From Cytophagales bacterium (GTDB lineage: Bacteria; Bacteroidota; Bacteroidia; Cytophagales; 172606-1), in NCBI GenBank assembly GCA_030446715.1, contig JAUJMU010000010.1, positions 42,071 to 106,070 on the forward strand: a stretch of DNA of 64,000 bases. The letters run 5' to 3'. Under the pieces are notes generated by a model. It was not told the DNA's origin. It saw only the letters and a program-made list of their open reading frames with translations, and made no database searches. The position numbers and the translations under genes are program-made. This document shows, piece after piece, positions 42,267 to 50,305 of the stretch. The first letter of the stretch is position 1; the number at the start of each line of letters is the position of its first letter.

Positions 42267-43451
42267 TTAACCCAACGCCTCTACATCCCTGGCGATCTTT
42301 TCCTCCAATACGGTAGCATAGGTTTTCAGTTGCTTAGTGCTCACGTGGCCAAGCATCCGGGCAACCGTCTCCTCGGGAATTCCCGAGTTGAGCCAGCGGG
42401 TGGCCGCCGTCTTCCGGCCCACGTGCGTGGTCAGATGTTTATTGATTCCCACCAGCTGAGCCACTTCCTTCAGGATGCGGTTGTACACCTGGTTGGTGAT
42501 CCGGGGCAGGGAGCCGCTGTAAGCGGACAGTATCTGCCGCGCCGGTGCCAGCCTTTTGCTGTACCATGGGAGAATGGCCGTTTCATTGGTTTTCACCCGT
42601 TCCTTATATACCCACTCCAGACCGGAAGGAGCCAGCCGGATGTGCTGATCCGGATGGAAGGTCCGCACGTCCCGGTAGGCAAAGCCGGTGTAGCACTGAA
42701 ACAGGAACAGACTGGCCACGTTCCGGAGCAGATCAGAGGTCCAGTGGTGCGTGGCCAGCTGATTCATTTCAGCCTCTGTCAGGAACACCAGATTCACCTC
42801 ATTGTCAAATCTGAAGGAAAAGCCTTCCATCGGGTTGCGGTCAATGTATTCTTCCCGGACGGCAAAGCGCAGCACCTGCTTGATGGTCTGCAGGTTTTTC
42901 ATCGTGTAGTCATTGGAGCACTGCTTTTCGGGGTGTGACCTGAGAAACAGGGCGAAGTCTTCTGCGTAACGACTATTGAACTCAGAGGCCAGCAGGCCGG
43001 GCCGCCGCACGGAGGAAAGGAACAGTTCCAGATTCTTGCGCCGCACCTGATAGACTTCGTGGGTACTCGCCGTAATGTCGAGCCCGGTCTTTTTAGCCTG
43101 TTTTTCAATGAAGCGGTCAAAAATCTGCAGAAAGGTGAAGTCAATCTGATCTTTCCCCAGAAACAGCGACTGCACCAGCTCTGCCGTCACGGGCTTTCCC
43201 CGGTTGGAGAGTTCCATTTCAATGTTGCGCAGGCGGCTGCGGATCTGCTCCAGTTTGGCGTTGTCATCCTGAGTGGTCAGGCTCTTGCCTTTGACCCGCT
43301 GGGCATGCTGATCCCACCGGTCGGGTTCGGTTTTAATGAATGTTGAAAATTCAGAATTGGCACGTTTTCCGTTGACAGTCACCCTGCAATAAATAATTGC
43401 CGGTTTGGCCTTGTCGCGCTTATTCTTGCGCAATTTGAAAAGGACGTGCAT
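42267..43451 (-). CDS. Tyrosine recombinase/integrase, Bacteroidetes type
   Basis: 394 residues from MHVLFKLRKNKRDKAKP; a start 26 codons upstream adds a basic stretch with no family match. It has an N-terminal arm-binding domain (IIYCRVTVNGKRANSEFST), a SAM-like core-binding domain and a C-terminal catalytic domain: Arg in GFAYRDVRTF, HVGRKTAATRW, GHVSTKQLKTYA with the nucleophile Tyr. It probably integrates a mobile element. It sits beside tRNA-Ser, whose 3' end faces it, the classic arrangement of an island inserted into a tRNA gene. Confidence 0.93.
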   Translation of the reverse strand: MHVLFKLRKNKRDKAKPAIIYCRVTVNGKRANSEFSTFIKTEPDRWDQHAQRVKGKSLTTQDDNAKLEQIRSRLRNIEMELSNRGKPVTAELVQSLFLGKDQIDFTFLQIFDRFIEKQAKKTGLDITASTHEVYQVRRKNLELFLSSVRRPGLLASEFNSRYAEDFALFLRSHPEKQCSNDYTMKNLQTIKQVLRFAVREEYIDRNPMEGFSFRFDNEVNLVFLTEAEMNQLATHHWTSDLLRNVASLFLFQCYTGFAYRDVRTFHPDQHIRLAPSGLEWVYKERVKTNETAILPWYSKRLAPARQILSAYSGSLPRITNQVYNRILKEVAQLVGINKHLTTHVGRKTAATRWLNSGIPEETVARMLGHVSTKQLKTYATVLEEKIARDVEALG

Positions 43452-43662
43452 TCGGGTGCGATGATTTTTTTGCTGTGTTCCATAAAAAACTTTTCTCGCT
43501 TTTTTTGGAGAGGTGTTTTTATGATTCACCGTAGAACAATTTTTAATGATTTCTTAATGTCAGGGTACACCGGCTGGAGGGTACTCCGGTTTTTGCTCTT
43601 TTGCAGGGTACACCTGCTCAGGGAGTTGCAAAAGGAAAAACAGGAGGGAAGGGGCAAAAAAA

Positions 43663-43689
43663 GCAAAAAACCCGCTTTTTAGGGCGGGT
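43663..43689 (-). terminator. Terminator of tRNA-Ser
   Basis: On the minus strand CCCGC and GCGGG form a stem over an A-rich loop, followed by TTTTTTG. It begins 24 bases beyond the tRNA 3' end. Confidence 0.7.
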
Positions 43690-43712
43690 AACTGGCTGAA
43701 AGTAAAGTTTAG

Positions 43713-43799
43713 CAGAGGGGAAGGGATTCGAACCCTCGATACCGTTGCCGGTATACACACTTTCCAGGCGTGCTCCTTCAACCACTCGGACACCCCTCT
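43713..43799 (-). tRNA. tRNA-Ser (anticodon GGA)
   Basis: An 87-base class II tRNA. The acceptor stem AGAGGGG pairs with CCCCTCT, followed by a discriminator G; CCA is not encoded. The D-arm GTCCGAGTGGTTGAAGGAG, the anticodon arm CGCCTGGAAAGTG with anticodon GGA (Ser), a long variable arm (typical of Ser) and the T-arm GGGTTCGAATCCC are all visible. It reads UCC/UCU codons. The adjoining integrase (42267-43451) suggests that it is an attachment site. Confidence 0.97.
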
Positions 43800-43959
43800 G
43801 TTTGGTATTGCAAAAGTAGCGGATAATCCAGAAACGAACAATGCACCGGAGTAAAATTGCCGTGATCCCGCGCCAGATCGGATTTTTGGCAGTCATGCAA
43901 CTGGTCAGGACCGGGATAAGCGCACCATCCGCCCGGAAATTGAACGGGATCTGGTGTTT

Positions 43960-43992
43960 TTTGGTCCGCCTGCGGCGAATGGATTATATTTG
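43960..43992 (+). promoter_or_regulatory. Promoter of lysA
   Basis: TTTG at 43960-43963, 21 bases, and TATATTTG at 43985-43992 match the Bacteroidetes consensus exactly. Transcription from about 44000 leaves a leader of only about ten bases before the lysA ATG at 44010, so translation may be nearly leaderless. Confidence 0.75.
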
Positions 43993-44009
43993 CTGCGTAT
44001 CCCACTCCT

Positions 44010-45242
44010 ATGCAACGCCAGCAAAACAACTTCTCCATCGGGCAGCAGCCCGCAATCCGGATCGGTCAGGAATTCGGCACGCCGCTTTATGTCTACGACG
44101 GCCAGAAAATTGTAAATCAGTTTAATACCCTCCGCAACGCTTTCCAGGGCATGCCCCTGCGGCTGAAGTATGCTGCCAAGGCCCTTACCAACCTTTCAGT
44201 GCTCAAGCTGCTCCGGCAGGCCGGCTCCGATCTTGACGTGGTTTCCATTGAGGAGGCCAGACTCGGGATGATGGCCGGCTACCAGCCGGAGCAGATCATG
44301 TTTACCCCCAGCGGTGTAGCATTTGAAGAGATAACGGAGGCTGTGGAACTCGGCATCGGCATCAACATTGACAACCTTTCCATGCTGGAAAAACTGGGCC
44401 GCAAATACGGAAGTGCCGTTCCCTGCTGCATCCGGATCAATCCGCACATTCTGGCCGGTGGCAACGAGAAAATTCAGGTGGGGCACATTAATTCCAAATT
44501 TGGCATTTCCATTGACTACCTGCCGGAGATTCTCCGGATTGTCAAAAGCCACCGGATCGTAATCAACGGCCTGCATATCCATACCGGGTCAGACATAAAG
44601 CAGGCGGGGGCTTTTATGCAGGGTGCCAATGTTTTGTTTGAAGCGGCGATGCAGTTTCCTGACCTGGCCTTTATCAGCTTCGGAGGCGGCTTCAAAGTGG
44701 CTTACCGCGAAGCCGATCATGCAACCGATATAGATGCGCTGGCGGCTGAACTCGTGCCGGCATTCCGGAATTTCTGCAATAAGTACGGCCGGGACCTCGA
44801 AATCTGGTTTGAGCCGGGCAAGTTTATCGTCAGCGAGGCCGGCTACCTGCTGGTGCGGGTAAATGTGGTCAAACAAACCCCCGCCGTTACTTTCGTGGGT
44901 GTCGACTCCGGCTTCAACCACCTGATCCGGCCGATGTTCTACGACGCCTACCACGAAATCATCAACCTCACCAATCCGGAGGGTGTGTTGCGTAAATACA
45001 ATGTAGTAGGCTACATCTGCGAAACCGATACGTTTGCCAAAGACCGCCAGCTGCCGGAAGTGCGGGAAGGCGATATACTGATGTTCCGCAACGCGGGTGC
45101 CTACGGGTTCAGCATGAGTTCCAACTACAACTCCCGGCCCCGTCCGGCCGAAGTGCTGGTGTACGGCGGCAAAGCCCACCTGGTCCGCAAACGCGAAACC
45201 CTTGAGGACCTGGTCCGCAACCAGGTGATAGTGGATTTTTAA
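44010..45242 (+). CDS. lysA: Diaminopimelate decarboxylase
   Basis: 410 residues. PLP enzyme that makes lysine from meso-diaminopimelate, the last step of lysine synthesis. The PLP Lys57 lies in LRLKYAAKALTNLSVL; GLHIHTGSDIKQAG and FISFGGGFKV follow in the barrel; the C-terminal domain includes WFEPGKFIVSEAGYLL, ICETDTFAKDRQLPEV and AYGFSMSSNYNSRPR. Length normal. It has a strong promoter just upstream. It is cytosolic and stands alone apart from the polyphenol-oxidase-like gene downstream. Confidence 0.96.
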   Translation: MQRQQNNFSIGQQPAIRIGQEFGTPLYVYDGQKIVNQFNTLRNAFQGMPLRLKYAAKALTNLSVLKLLRQAGSDLDVVSIEEARLGMMAGYQPEQIMFTPSGVAFEEITEAVELGIGINIDNLSMLEKLGRKYGSAVPCCIRINPHILAGGNEKIQVGHINSKFGISIDYLPEILRIVKSHRIVINGLHIHTGSDIKQAGAFMQGANVLFEAAMQFPDLAFISFGGGFKVAYREADHATDIDALAAELVPAFRNFCNKYGRDLEIWFEPGKFIVSEAGYLLVRVNVVKQTPAVTFVGVDSGFNHLIRPMFYDAYHEIINLTNPEGVLRKYNVVGYICETDTFAKDRQLPEVREGDILMFRNAGAYGFSMSSNYNSRPRPAEVLVYGGKAHLVRKRETLEDLVRNQVIVDF

Positions 45243-45325
45243 TTTTTAAGAAGCGAAGAGTCAGGAGTGAGAAGTCAGAAGATACCGGTGATTCTGACTC
45301 CTTGCTTCTCGCTTCTCAAACACCC

Positions 45326-46123
45326 ATGCTACAGAAAAACTTTGGTCAGCTACCCCTCTGGCAGTTCGAAAACCTGTCCCGGTTTGCGGGCATCCGTCAC
45401 TACGTATCGGGCCGGGACGGTGGCGTAAGCACGGGTGAACTGGGCACGTTTAACCTTGGCCTGAAAGCCGGGGATGATCCGGACCACGTCCGCGAAAACC
45501 GCCGCCGGCTGGCCCAGGCACTTGGTGTCGGGGTTTCCCGTTTGGTTTTTCCCTCACAGACCCACAGTACCAACGTAAAACGCGTCAGTCCGGAAACACA
45601 TGCCGGAGAACTGGCCGATACGGATGCACTGATCACCAATACACCGGGCCTCTGCATCAATGTAATGTCGGCGGATTGCGTACCAGTTCTGCTGTTTGAT
45701 CCGGTACATCTGGCGGTCGGGGCCGTACACGCGGGCTGGCGGGGTACGGTGGGCAAGATTCTGACGCATACAGTGAAGGCGATGCAGCGGGAATTTGATA
45801 CCCGAACGACGGATCTGGTGGCGGGAATCGGGCCGTCCATCTGCGCGGAAGTGTACGAAGTGGGAGAGGAGGTACTGAATGCCGTTGAAAATGCTTTCGG
45901 CAACACTGAAGGCCTGATCCGTAACCGCACCCCGGAAGGAAAAGGCTTTGTTGACCTTTGGGAGGCCAACCGGCGGCAACTGCTTTGGCTGGGCGTGCCG
46001 GCAGCGTCCATTGAGGTGAGCGGCATCTGTACCTTCCGTCACGCTGATCAGTTTTTCTCCGCCCGCAAATCAAAAAACCAGGCTGGCCGGTTTGCGGCGG
46101 GAATTGTGACAGGTGACAGGTAA
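45326..46123 (+). CDS. pgeF: Peptidoglycan editing factor PgeF (YfiH family, former laccase-domain protein)
   Basis: 265 residues from MLQKNFGQLPLWQFEN; an upstream ATG adds eight residues lying in repeat sequence. Conserved zinc/catalytic residues appear in FPSQTHSTNVKRV, NVMSADCVPVLLFDP and GAVHAGWRGTVGKIL; the C-terminal ICTFRHADQFFSARKSKNQAGR is also diagnostic. In E. coli the family edits cell-wall precursors that carry Ser instead of Ala. Cytosolic. The 83-base gap from lysA holds an inverted repeat of the word TTCTGACTCCT type. Confidence 0.93.
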   Translation: MLQKNFGQLPLWQFENLSRFAGIRHYVSGRDGGVSTGELGTFNLGLKAGDDPDHVRENRRRLAQALGVGVSRLVFPSQTHSTNVKRVSPETHAGELADTDALITNTPGLCINVMSADCVPVLLFDPVHLAVGAVHAGWRGTVGKILTHTVKAMQREFDTRTTDLVAGIGPSICAEVYEVGEEVLNAVENAFGNTEGLIRNRTPEGKGFVDLWEANRRQLLWLGVPAASIEVSGICTFRHADQFFSARKSKNQAGRFAAGIVTGDR

Positions 46124-46204
46124 CAAATAACTATACTGATAAATGAGGTTGTGGCTGAATTGCTGTATGGTTAAATTGTTGAAGGCTCGGGAAATGACCG
46201 TTCA

Positions 46205-46528
46205 GGGGTGCAGGACAAGTTCTCAGCTCGACTTTAGCATTTTCCCATTGTACAATCTGCGAAACGGTTGAAATAGGGCAAATCCTGAGAATCATTTTTG
46301 AATGTCGGGTTGAAAACGTGATGTTCAAAAATTAAAAACACGGTTAATTCTACTGCAAACGCATATTTTCCTCATTTTCAAAAATGCTAAAGTCGAGCTC
46401 AGGGACATTGATTATTTAGCTTCGCTGAGAATAGTTCCCGCAGATGATCACAGATAAGGGCGCAGATAAGCGCAGATTTTGTCTTCATCCGCGGATATCT
46501 GCGGGAAACTAAACTTATCCTGCACCCC
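46205..46528. mobile_element. MITE-like element with nested insertion
   Basis: Inner arms AGCTCGACTTTAGCATTTT (46225-46243) and its exact complement (46381-46399) are 19 bases long. Outer arms GGGGTGCAGGACAAGTT (46205-46221) and the complement with one mismatch (46512-46528) are 17 bases. On the left they are adjacent; on the right they are split by 112 bases that include another palindrome with arms TTCCCGCAGAT at 46435-46445 and 46497-46507. This fits a non-autonomous element with about 39-bp terminal inverted repeats, later interrupted by a second repeat. No transposase is present. Confidence 0.7.
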
Positions 46529-46582
46529 CGTTCAGTCTGACAATAATTGGGCAATGCAGCCATACAACCATAATCTTCCTTA

Positions 46583-47176
46583 TCAATCCTGCTGACCGCT
46601 GCGGCCGAGGGTTTCAACGTGCCGGACCAGATCGGGGAAGTAACGGAAAAACTCCTTTTCGTATTCGGTATAATCCTTTTTTAAGTCCTCCGTAGCGCGT
46701 TCCATGCCGGACACAAACCGGGTGCGCCTTGCCATTCCCTGAAACACTTTCTCCATCCCCGCCAGCTGGGCGTAACCGACCAGCCAATTCTCCTGCTGCA
46801 TGTGGCGGGCGACCAGGCGCATGTGGTCGGTAAGCAGCGGCTTCTTCTGGTGCAGCAACTGATAGACATTGCGGGCAAAGTCCGGAAGGGGCTGAGGGTT
46901 AAACTGTTGCCAGTGAACTGCCAGAAAATGGTCGTAAAAAATGTCCACAATCACTGCCGCATAGTGGCGGTAAGTGGGGAAGAGGCGCGTTTTGCTTTCC
47001 CGTACCACCGGATGGGCATCCGTGAAGGCGTCAATGGACCGGTGCAGGAAAATTCCCAGACACACCTGCTCTCCGTGAAGCCCCGCCGGATTGCCTTTCA
47101 CGAAGTCAGCCATCAGATTCCCGATCATGGATTCATCAAAGTCCCGGGATAAACAGAGATGTGCCAGAAAATTCAT
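46583..47176 (-). CDS. acpH: Acyl carrier protein phosphodiesterase
   Basis: 197 residues. It removes the phosphopantetheine group from holo-ACP. Family motifs are FLAHLCLSRDFDESMIGN, IFLHRSIDAFTDAHPVVRES with the HR-x-ID-x-x-TD-x-H metal site, and VDIFYDHFLAVHW. The HD-like metal fold is characteristic. Length and order are those of AcpH. It is cytosolic and stands alone between the MITE-like element and slyD. Confidence 0.92.
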   Translation of the reverse strand: MNFLAHLCLSRDFDESMIGNLMADFVKGNPAGLHGEQVCLGIFLHRSIDAFTDAHPVVRESKTRLFPTYRHYAAVIVDIFYDHFLAVHWQQFNPQPLPDFARNVYQLLHQKKPLLTDHMRLVARHMQQENWLVGYAQLAGMEKVFQGMARRTRFVSGMERATEDLKKDYTEYEKEFFRYFPDLVRHVETLGRSGQQD

Positions 47177-47275
47177 TTGTGGAAATTGTGGAAAGCAGAA
47201 TATAAAAAAGTAACCAAAAAGACGGAAAAATAATCCCCGTATCCGTATTATTACACGAAATCAATAGATTAAACC

Positions 47276-47788
47276 ATGAACATACAACCTAACAAAGTTG
47301 TGTCACTGACCTACGAATTGCGGGTAGATGACGAAAACGGCGAAGAAACGCTGGTTGAAAAAGTAGAGCGTGACCAGCCGTTGGTTTTTCTGTACGGAGC
47401 CGGCAGTATGCTGGAAGAGTTTGAAAAACACCTGAACGGTCTGAAAGAAGGCGATAATTTCGACTTTTCAATCGATCCCGAAAACGGATACGGAGAATTT
47501 GACGAAGAAGCCGTCGTTGATCTGCCTAAAGATATATTCAAGGTGAACGGGAATGTGGAAGAAGGAATGCTGGAGATCGGCAACATGATCCCCATGACCG
47601 ATCAGAATGGTCACCGCCTGCAGGGCCGCGTTGTGGAAGTTCAGGACGATTCCGTCACGATGGACTTCAACCACCCGCTGGCCGGCATGAAAATGCACTT
47701 CAAAGGAGACATCGTAAACGTCCGCAGCGCCACGCTGGAGGAAATTTCCCACGGCCACGTTCACGGCGAAGGCGGCGTCCATCATTAA
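47276..47788 (+). CDS. slyD: FKBP-type peptidyl-prolyl isomerase, SlyD type
   Basis: 170 residues. FKBP domain with an insert-in-flap: VVSLTYELRVDDENGEETLV, PLVFLYGAGSMLEEFEKHL, then NGLKEGDNFDFSIDPENGYG, and a C-terminal HPLAGMKMHFKGDIVNV. It ends in a short His-containing tail (HGHVHGEGGVHH), a shortened version of the metal-binding tail of E. coli SlyD. It folds proteins by proline isomerisation and may carry nickel or zinc. Cytosolic. Confidence 0.93.
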   Translation: MNIQPNKVVSLTYELRVDDENGEETLVEKVERDQPLVFLYGAGSMLEEFEKHLNGLKEGDNFDFSIDPENGYGEFDEEAVVDLPKDIFKVNGNVEEGMLEIGNMIPMTDQNGHRLQGRVVEVQDDSVTMDFNHPLAGMKMHFKGDIVNVRSATLEEISHGHVHGEGGVHH

Positions 47789-47906
47789 GAGTTGAGGGGT
47801 TGGGGAGTTATGGAGTTTAAGAGTCAGAAGCAGGAGCGCAATTTAGCTCAACCCTCCAACTCCTCAACTTTCTGACTCCTTAACTCAATAACTCCTCATT
47901 TCCCAC
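47789..47906. repeat. GAGTTGGGGAG-type intergenic hairpin tract
   Basis: GAGTTGAGGGGTTGGGGAG on the left and a C-rich counterpart (CCTCCAACTCCTCAAC, CTTAACTCAATAACTCCTC) on the right allow imperfect pairing across the gap between convergent slyD and fabH. Similar G-rich words occur at 7630-7660 and 63389-63460. Confidence 0.6.
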
Positions 47907-48908
47907 CTACCATTTAATCAGCGCCGAGGCCCAGGTAAAGCCGGAGCCGAACGCGGCAAGGCAGATCAGGTTCCCCGGTTTTACCCTGCCTTCTTCGTAA
48001 GCCTCACTGAGAGCAATCGGGATGGATGCGGCCGTAGTATTGCCAAACCGCTGAATGTTGCTCACCACTTTCTCCTCAGGCAGCCCCATTGACTCCTGCA
48101 CGTGCGTCGTGATGCGCAGGTTGGCCTGGTGGGGTACCAGCAAATCCAGATCCGATGTCTGGCAGCCATTTTTTTCCAGTGCTTCCCTGATCACCTCCGG
48201 AAAACGGATAATGGCTTGTTTGAAAACGGCCTGTCCGTTCATGTACGGATTGGTGCCGCCGCTATCAATCATTTCTTTGGTAATCCACCGTCCGGCCCGG
48301 CTGCCACCGGGGTCTTTTACCATCAGTTCTTCGGCATAGCGGCCCTCGGCGTGCAGGTGCGTGGACAGGATCCGGTGCTCCGGATCAGAAGTAGCCTGCA
48401 ATACTACCGCTCCCGCACCATCCCCGAAAATAACGGCCATTGCCCGGCCGTTGTCACTCATATCCAGCACCGAAGATTGAATTTCGGCCCCGATCACCAG
48501 CACATTTTTGTACATGCCGGTTTTAATGAACTGGTCAGCTACCGACAGGGCGTAGATAAAACCCGAACACTGGTTGCGGATGTCCAGCGCCCCGATGCCG
48601 GTAAGGCCGAGTTCGCGCTGCACCAGTACCCCGCAACCGGGGAAATAGTAATCCGGCGTGATGGTGGCAAACACGATAAAGTCTACTTCTTCCGGCTCCA
48701 GACCAGCCCGCTCCAAAGCCACCCGGGCTGCCCGGGTACCCATATTGGCCACCGTATCCTTTTCCGGATCGAAAAAGTGGCGCTGTTCGATTCCCGTTCG
48801 TTCGCGAATCCACTGGTCGGTGGTATTGATGGACTTTTCCAGCTGTTGGTTGGTCACGACCCGTTCGGGTGCGTAATGGCCGGTTCCGGTAATTCTTGAA
48901 TACAACAT
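47907..48908 (-). CDS. fabH: 3-oxoacyl-ACP synthase III
   Basis: 333 residues from MLYSRITGTGHYAPERVV; an upstream ATG adds seven residues. The condensing enzyme links acetyl- or branched acyl-CoA with malonyl-ACP to begin fatty-acid synthesis. The catalytic triad is visible: Cys114 in DIRNQCSGFIYALS, His in LLVPHQANLRI and Asn in RFGNTTAASIPIAL. Length and fold fit FabH. It is not in the usual plsX-fabH cluster, so a second copy may exist elsewhere in the genome; a role in lipid or pigment pathways cannot be excluded. Confidence 0.95.
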   Translation of the reverse strand: MLYSRITGTGHYAPERVVTNQQLEKSINTTDQWIRERTGIEQRHFFDPEKDTVANMGTRAARVALERAGLEPEEVDFIVFATITPDYYFPGCGVLVQRELGLTGIGALDIRNQCSGFIYALSVADQFIKTGMYKNVLVIGAEIQSSVLDMSDNGRAMAVIFGDGAGAVVLQATSDPEHRILSTHLHAEGRYAEELMVKDPGGSRAGRWITKEMIDSGGTNPYMNGQAVFKQAIIRFPEVIREALEKNGCQTSDLDLLVPHQANLRITTHVQESMGLPEEKVVSNIQRFGNTTAASIPIALSEAYEEGRVKPGNLICLAAFGSGFTWASALIKW

Positions 48909-49178
48909 GGGTGGCTTTCTTTTGGGCAAAATAATCTGGTGTCGGGCAAAAAGGAGAAGGCCTGATGCTTACTTTCAGGGCATTTTAGGCGATGCAGGAT
49001 GCCACATGATACGAAAAAAGAGAAGTGCGGTTATGTTTAATGCTGCTTCCCGAGCGTCTTCAGCTCTAATCCAGCCGATTTTACGATGAATCTCAAAAAG
49101 CTCCGCAAAAGCCCTGACCTGAAGGCCCGGCCCGACTCCTTTATCGTGCATGTATCTGCTGATAGCCGGTGCCTCTGG

Positions 49179-49211
49179 AGGGGTGCCACGGTTCAAAACC
49201 GTGGCACCCCT
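49179..49211. repeat. Palindrome, 15-bp arms
   Basis: AGGGGTGCCACGGTT and its exact complement AACCGTGGCACCCCT surround a 3-base loop. The CCACGGTT core echoes the arms of the triple-palindrome elements at 158-255 and 39099-39198, so it may be a relative. Confidence 0.85.
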
Positions 49212-49336
49212 GCGATTCCGCGTCCGGCTCCTCCCCGGTCACAACGTATGGTTAAAGCCGAAGAAGAACCGGGCATCTTTATTTTGTGTCCTGACCGTAG
49301 CTCCCAGGGAAAGGGGGTTGGAAGGGAGGTTCAGAA

Positions 49337-49427
49337 GTCAGAATCAGGATTTACGGGATTATCAGGATGGAAGGATTCCGGGATCATATCCTCTTTATCT
49401 TTTAATCCCGTAAATCCTGATTCTGAC
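49337..49427. repeat. Inverted repeat, 25-bp perfect arms
   Basis: Arms at 49337-49361 and 49403-49427 are exact complements over 25 bases; the core is GTCAGAATCAGGATTTACGG. They enclose 41 bases. Size and perfection suggest a recently mobile palindromic element. Confidence 0.9.
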
Positions 49428-49540
49428 AAATATCCCCCAGACTTTCTCAGAATACTGCTCTTGAATCAGCAGGGGACGCCCCAAGCAGTACAACGATACC
49501 CTCTTTTGAGAAAGTCATGAATTTAAAATTGCGCAACTGC

Positions 49541-50083
49541 TTAAACCATGAAAGGATCAGTGCTCAGCAGTGCGTAGTGATCCAGGCTGATCAGGGCACC
49601 ATTCTTGATTTCACACTCCCGGTGGGTGCCTTCGTAGCTGAAGCCGAGTTTTTCCAGCAGGCGGCAGCTGCCGGCATTTTCCGTTTCCACCACGGCCATG
49701 ATCCGGTGCAGGCGCAGTTCTGAGAAAGCATAGCGGATGATGGCCGGAAAACATTCACTCATGACCCCCATGCCCCAGTATTCCGGCAGCAGCCAGTAGC
49801 CGGCCTCCGTGCGGCGGTGGTTCCGCTCCAGGTGGTCAAACCCGCAGGCACCGATCAGTGTTTCCGGCACAGTCCGGTCGCAGATGCCCCACCAGATGCC
49901 GGTTTCGCTCACCAGCAGGTAATCGTACCAGTCCATCTGTACCTGTGTGTCTTCGTAGGTTTGGTAGGAAACACCGTAGTACCGGATCACGTCCGGGTGG
50001 GAGAGGCCCTCAAAAATCTTTGGTTTATCCGACGGCATAATCCGCCTCAGGATAAACCTTTCCGTTTGCAGCTCTGGAAACAT
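49541..50083 (-). CDS. GNAT-family N-acetyltransferase, RimJ/RimL type
   Basis: 180 residues: LQTERFILRRIMPSDKPKIF opens the family; IGACGFDHLERNHRRTEAGY and LLPEYWGMGVMSECFPAI carry the acetyl-CoA-binding motif A (Q/R-x-x-G-x-G/A region, here YWGMGVMSE); IMAVVETENAGSCRLLEKLG and GFSYEGTHRECEIKNGALI complete the fold. RimJ/RimL members acetylate ribosomal protein N-termini, but many relatives modify antibiotics, amines or other proteins. Cytosolic; target unknown. Confidence 0.92.
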   Translation of the reverse strand: MFPELQTERFILRRIMPSDKPKIFEGLSHPDVIRYYGVSYQTYEDTQVQMDWYDYLLVSETGIWWGICDRTVPETLIGACGFDHLERNHRRTEAGYWLLPEYWGMGVMSECFPAIIRYAFSELRLHRIMAVVETENAGSCRLLEKLGFSYEGTHRECEIKNGALISLDHYALLSTDPFMV

Positions 50084-50305
50084 ACCCCTTGCCTGGAAAA
50101 TGCGATATTAATAATACCATCCGTAAGAGCCATCCAAATTTTTCGGCGGGGCGTATAATAACACGGATTCCAGCCTGAGAACCGGGCAGCACCCCGCTGG
50201 TGCGCCTTTAGCTGATTTTTTCTTCTTTTTAAAAAGTACGAAAATAAACTGAAAACCGCCGTACGGGCAGCGGGAGGAAATATTTTGTTAAAGTTAAATA
50301 ACAGC

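Larger units (their letters stand above)
48909..49540. other. Intergenic, repeat-bearing
   Basis: No gene is convincing. It contains the palindrome at 49179-49211 and the 25-bp inverted repeat at 49337-49427; the rest shows no recognised signals. Confidence 0.45.

Noticed and set aside
38970-43712. Second attachment site (copy of the tRNA-Ser 3' end) left of the integrase
   Set aside because: No repeat of the T-arm and acceptor sequence was seen in this stretch, so no island border is annotated.
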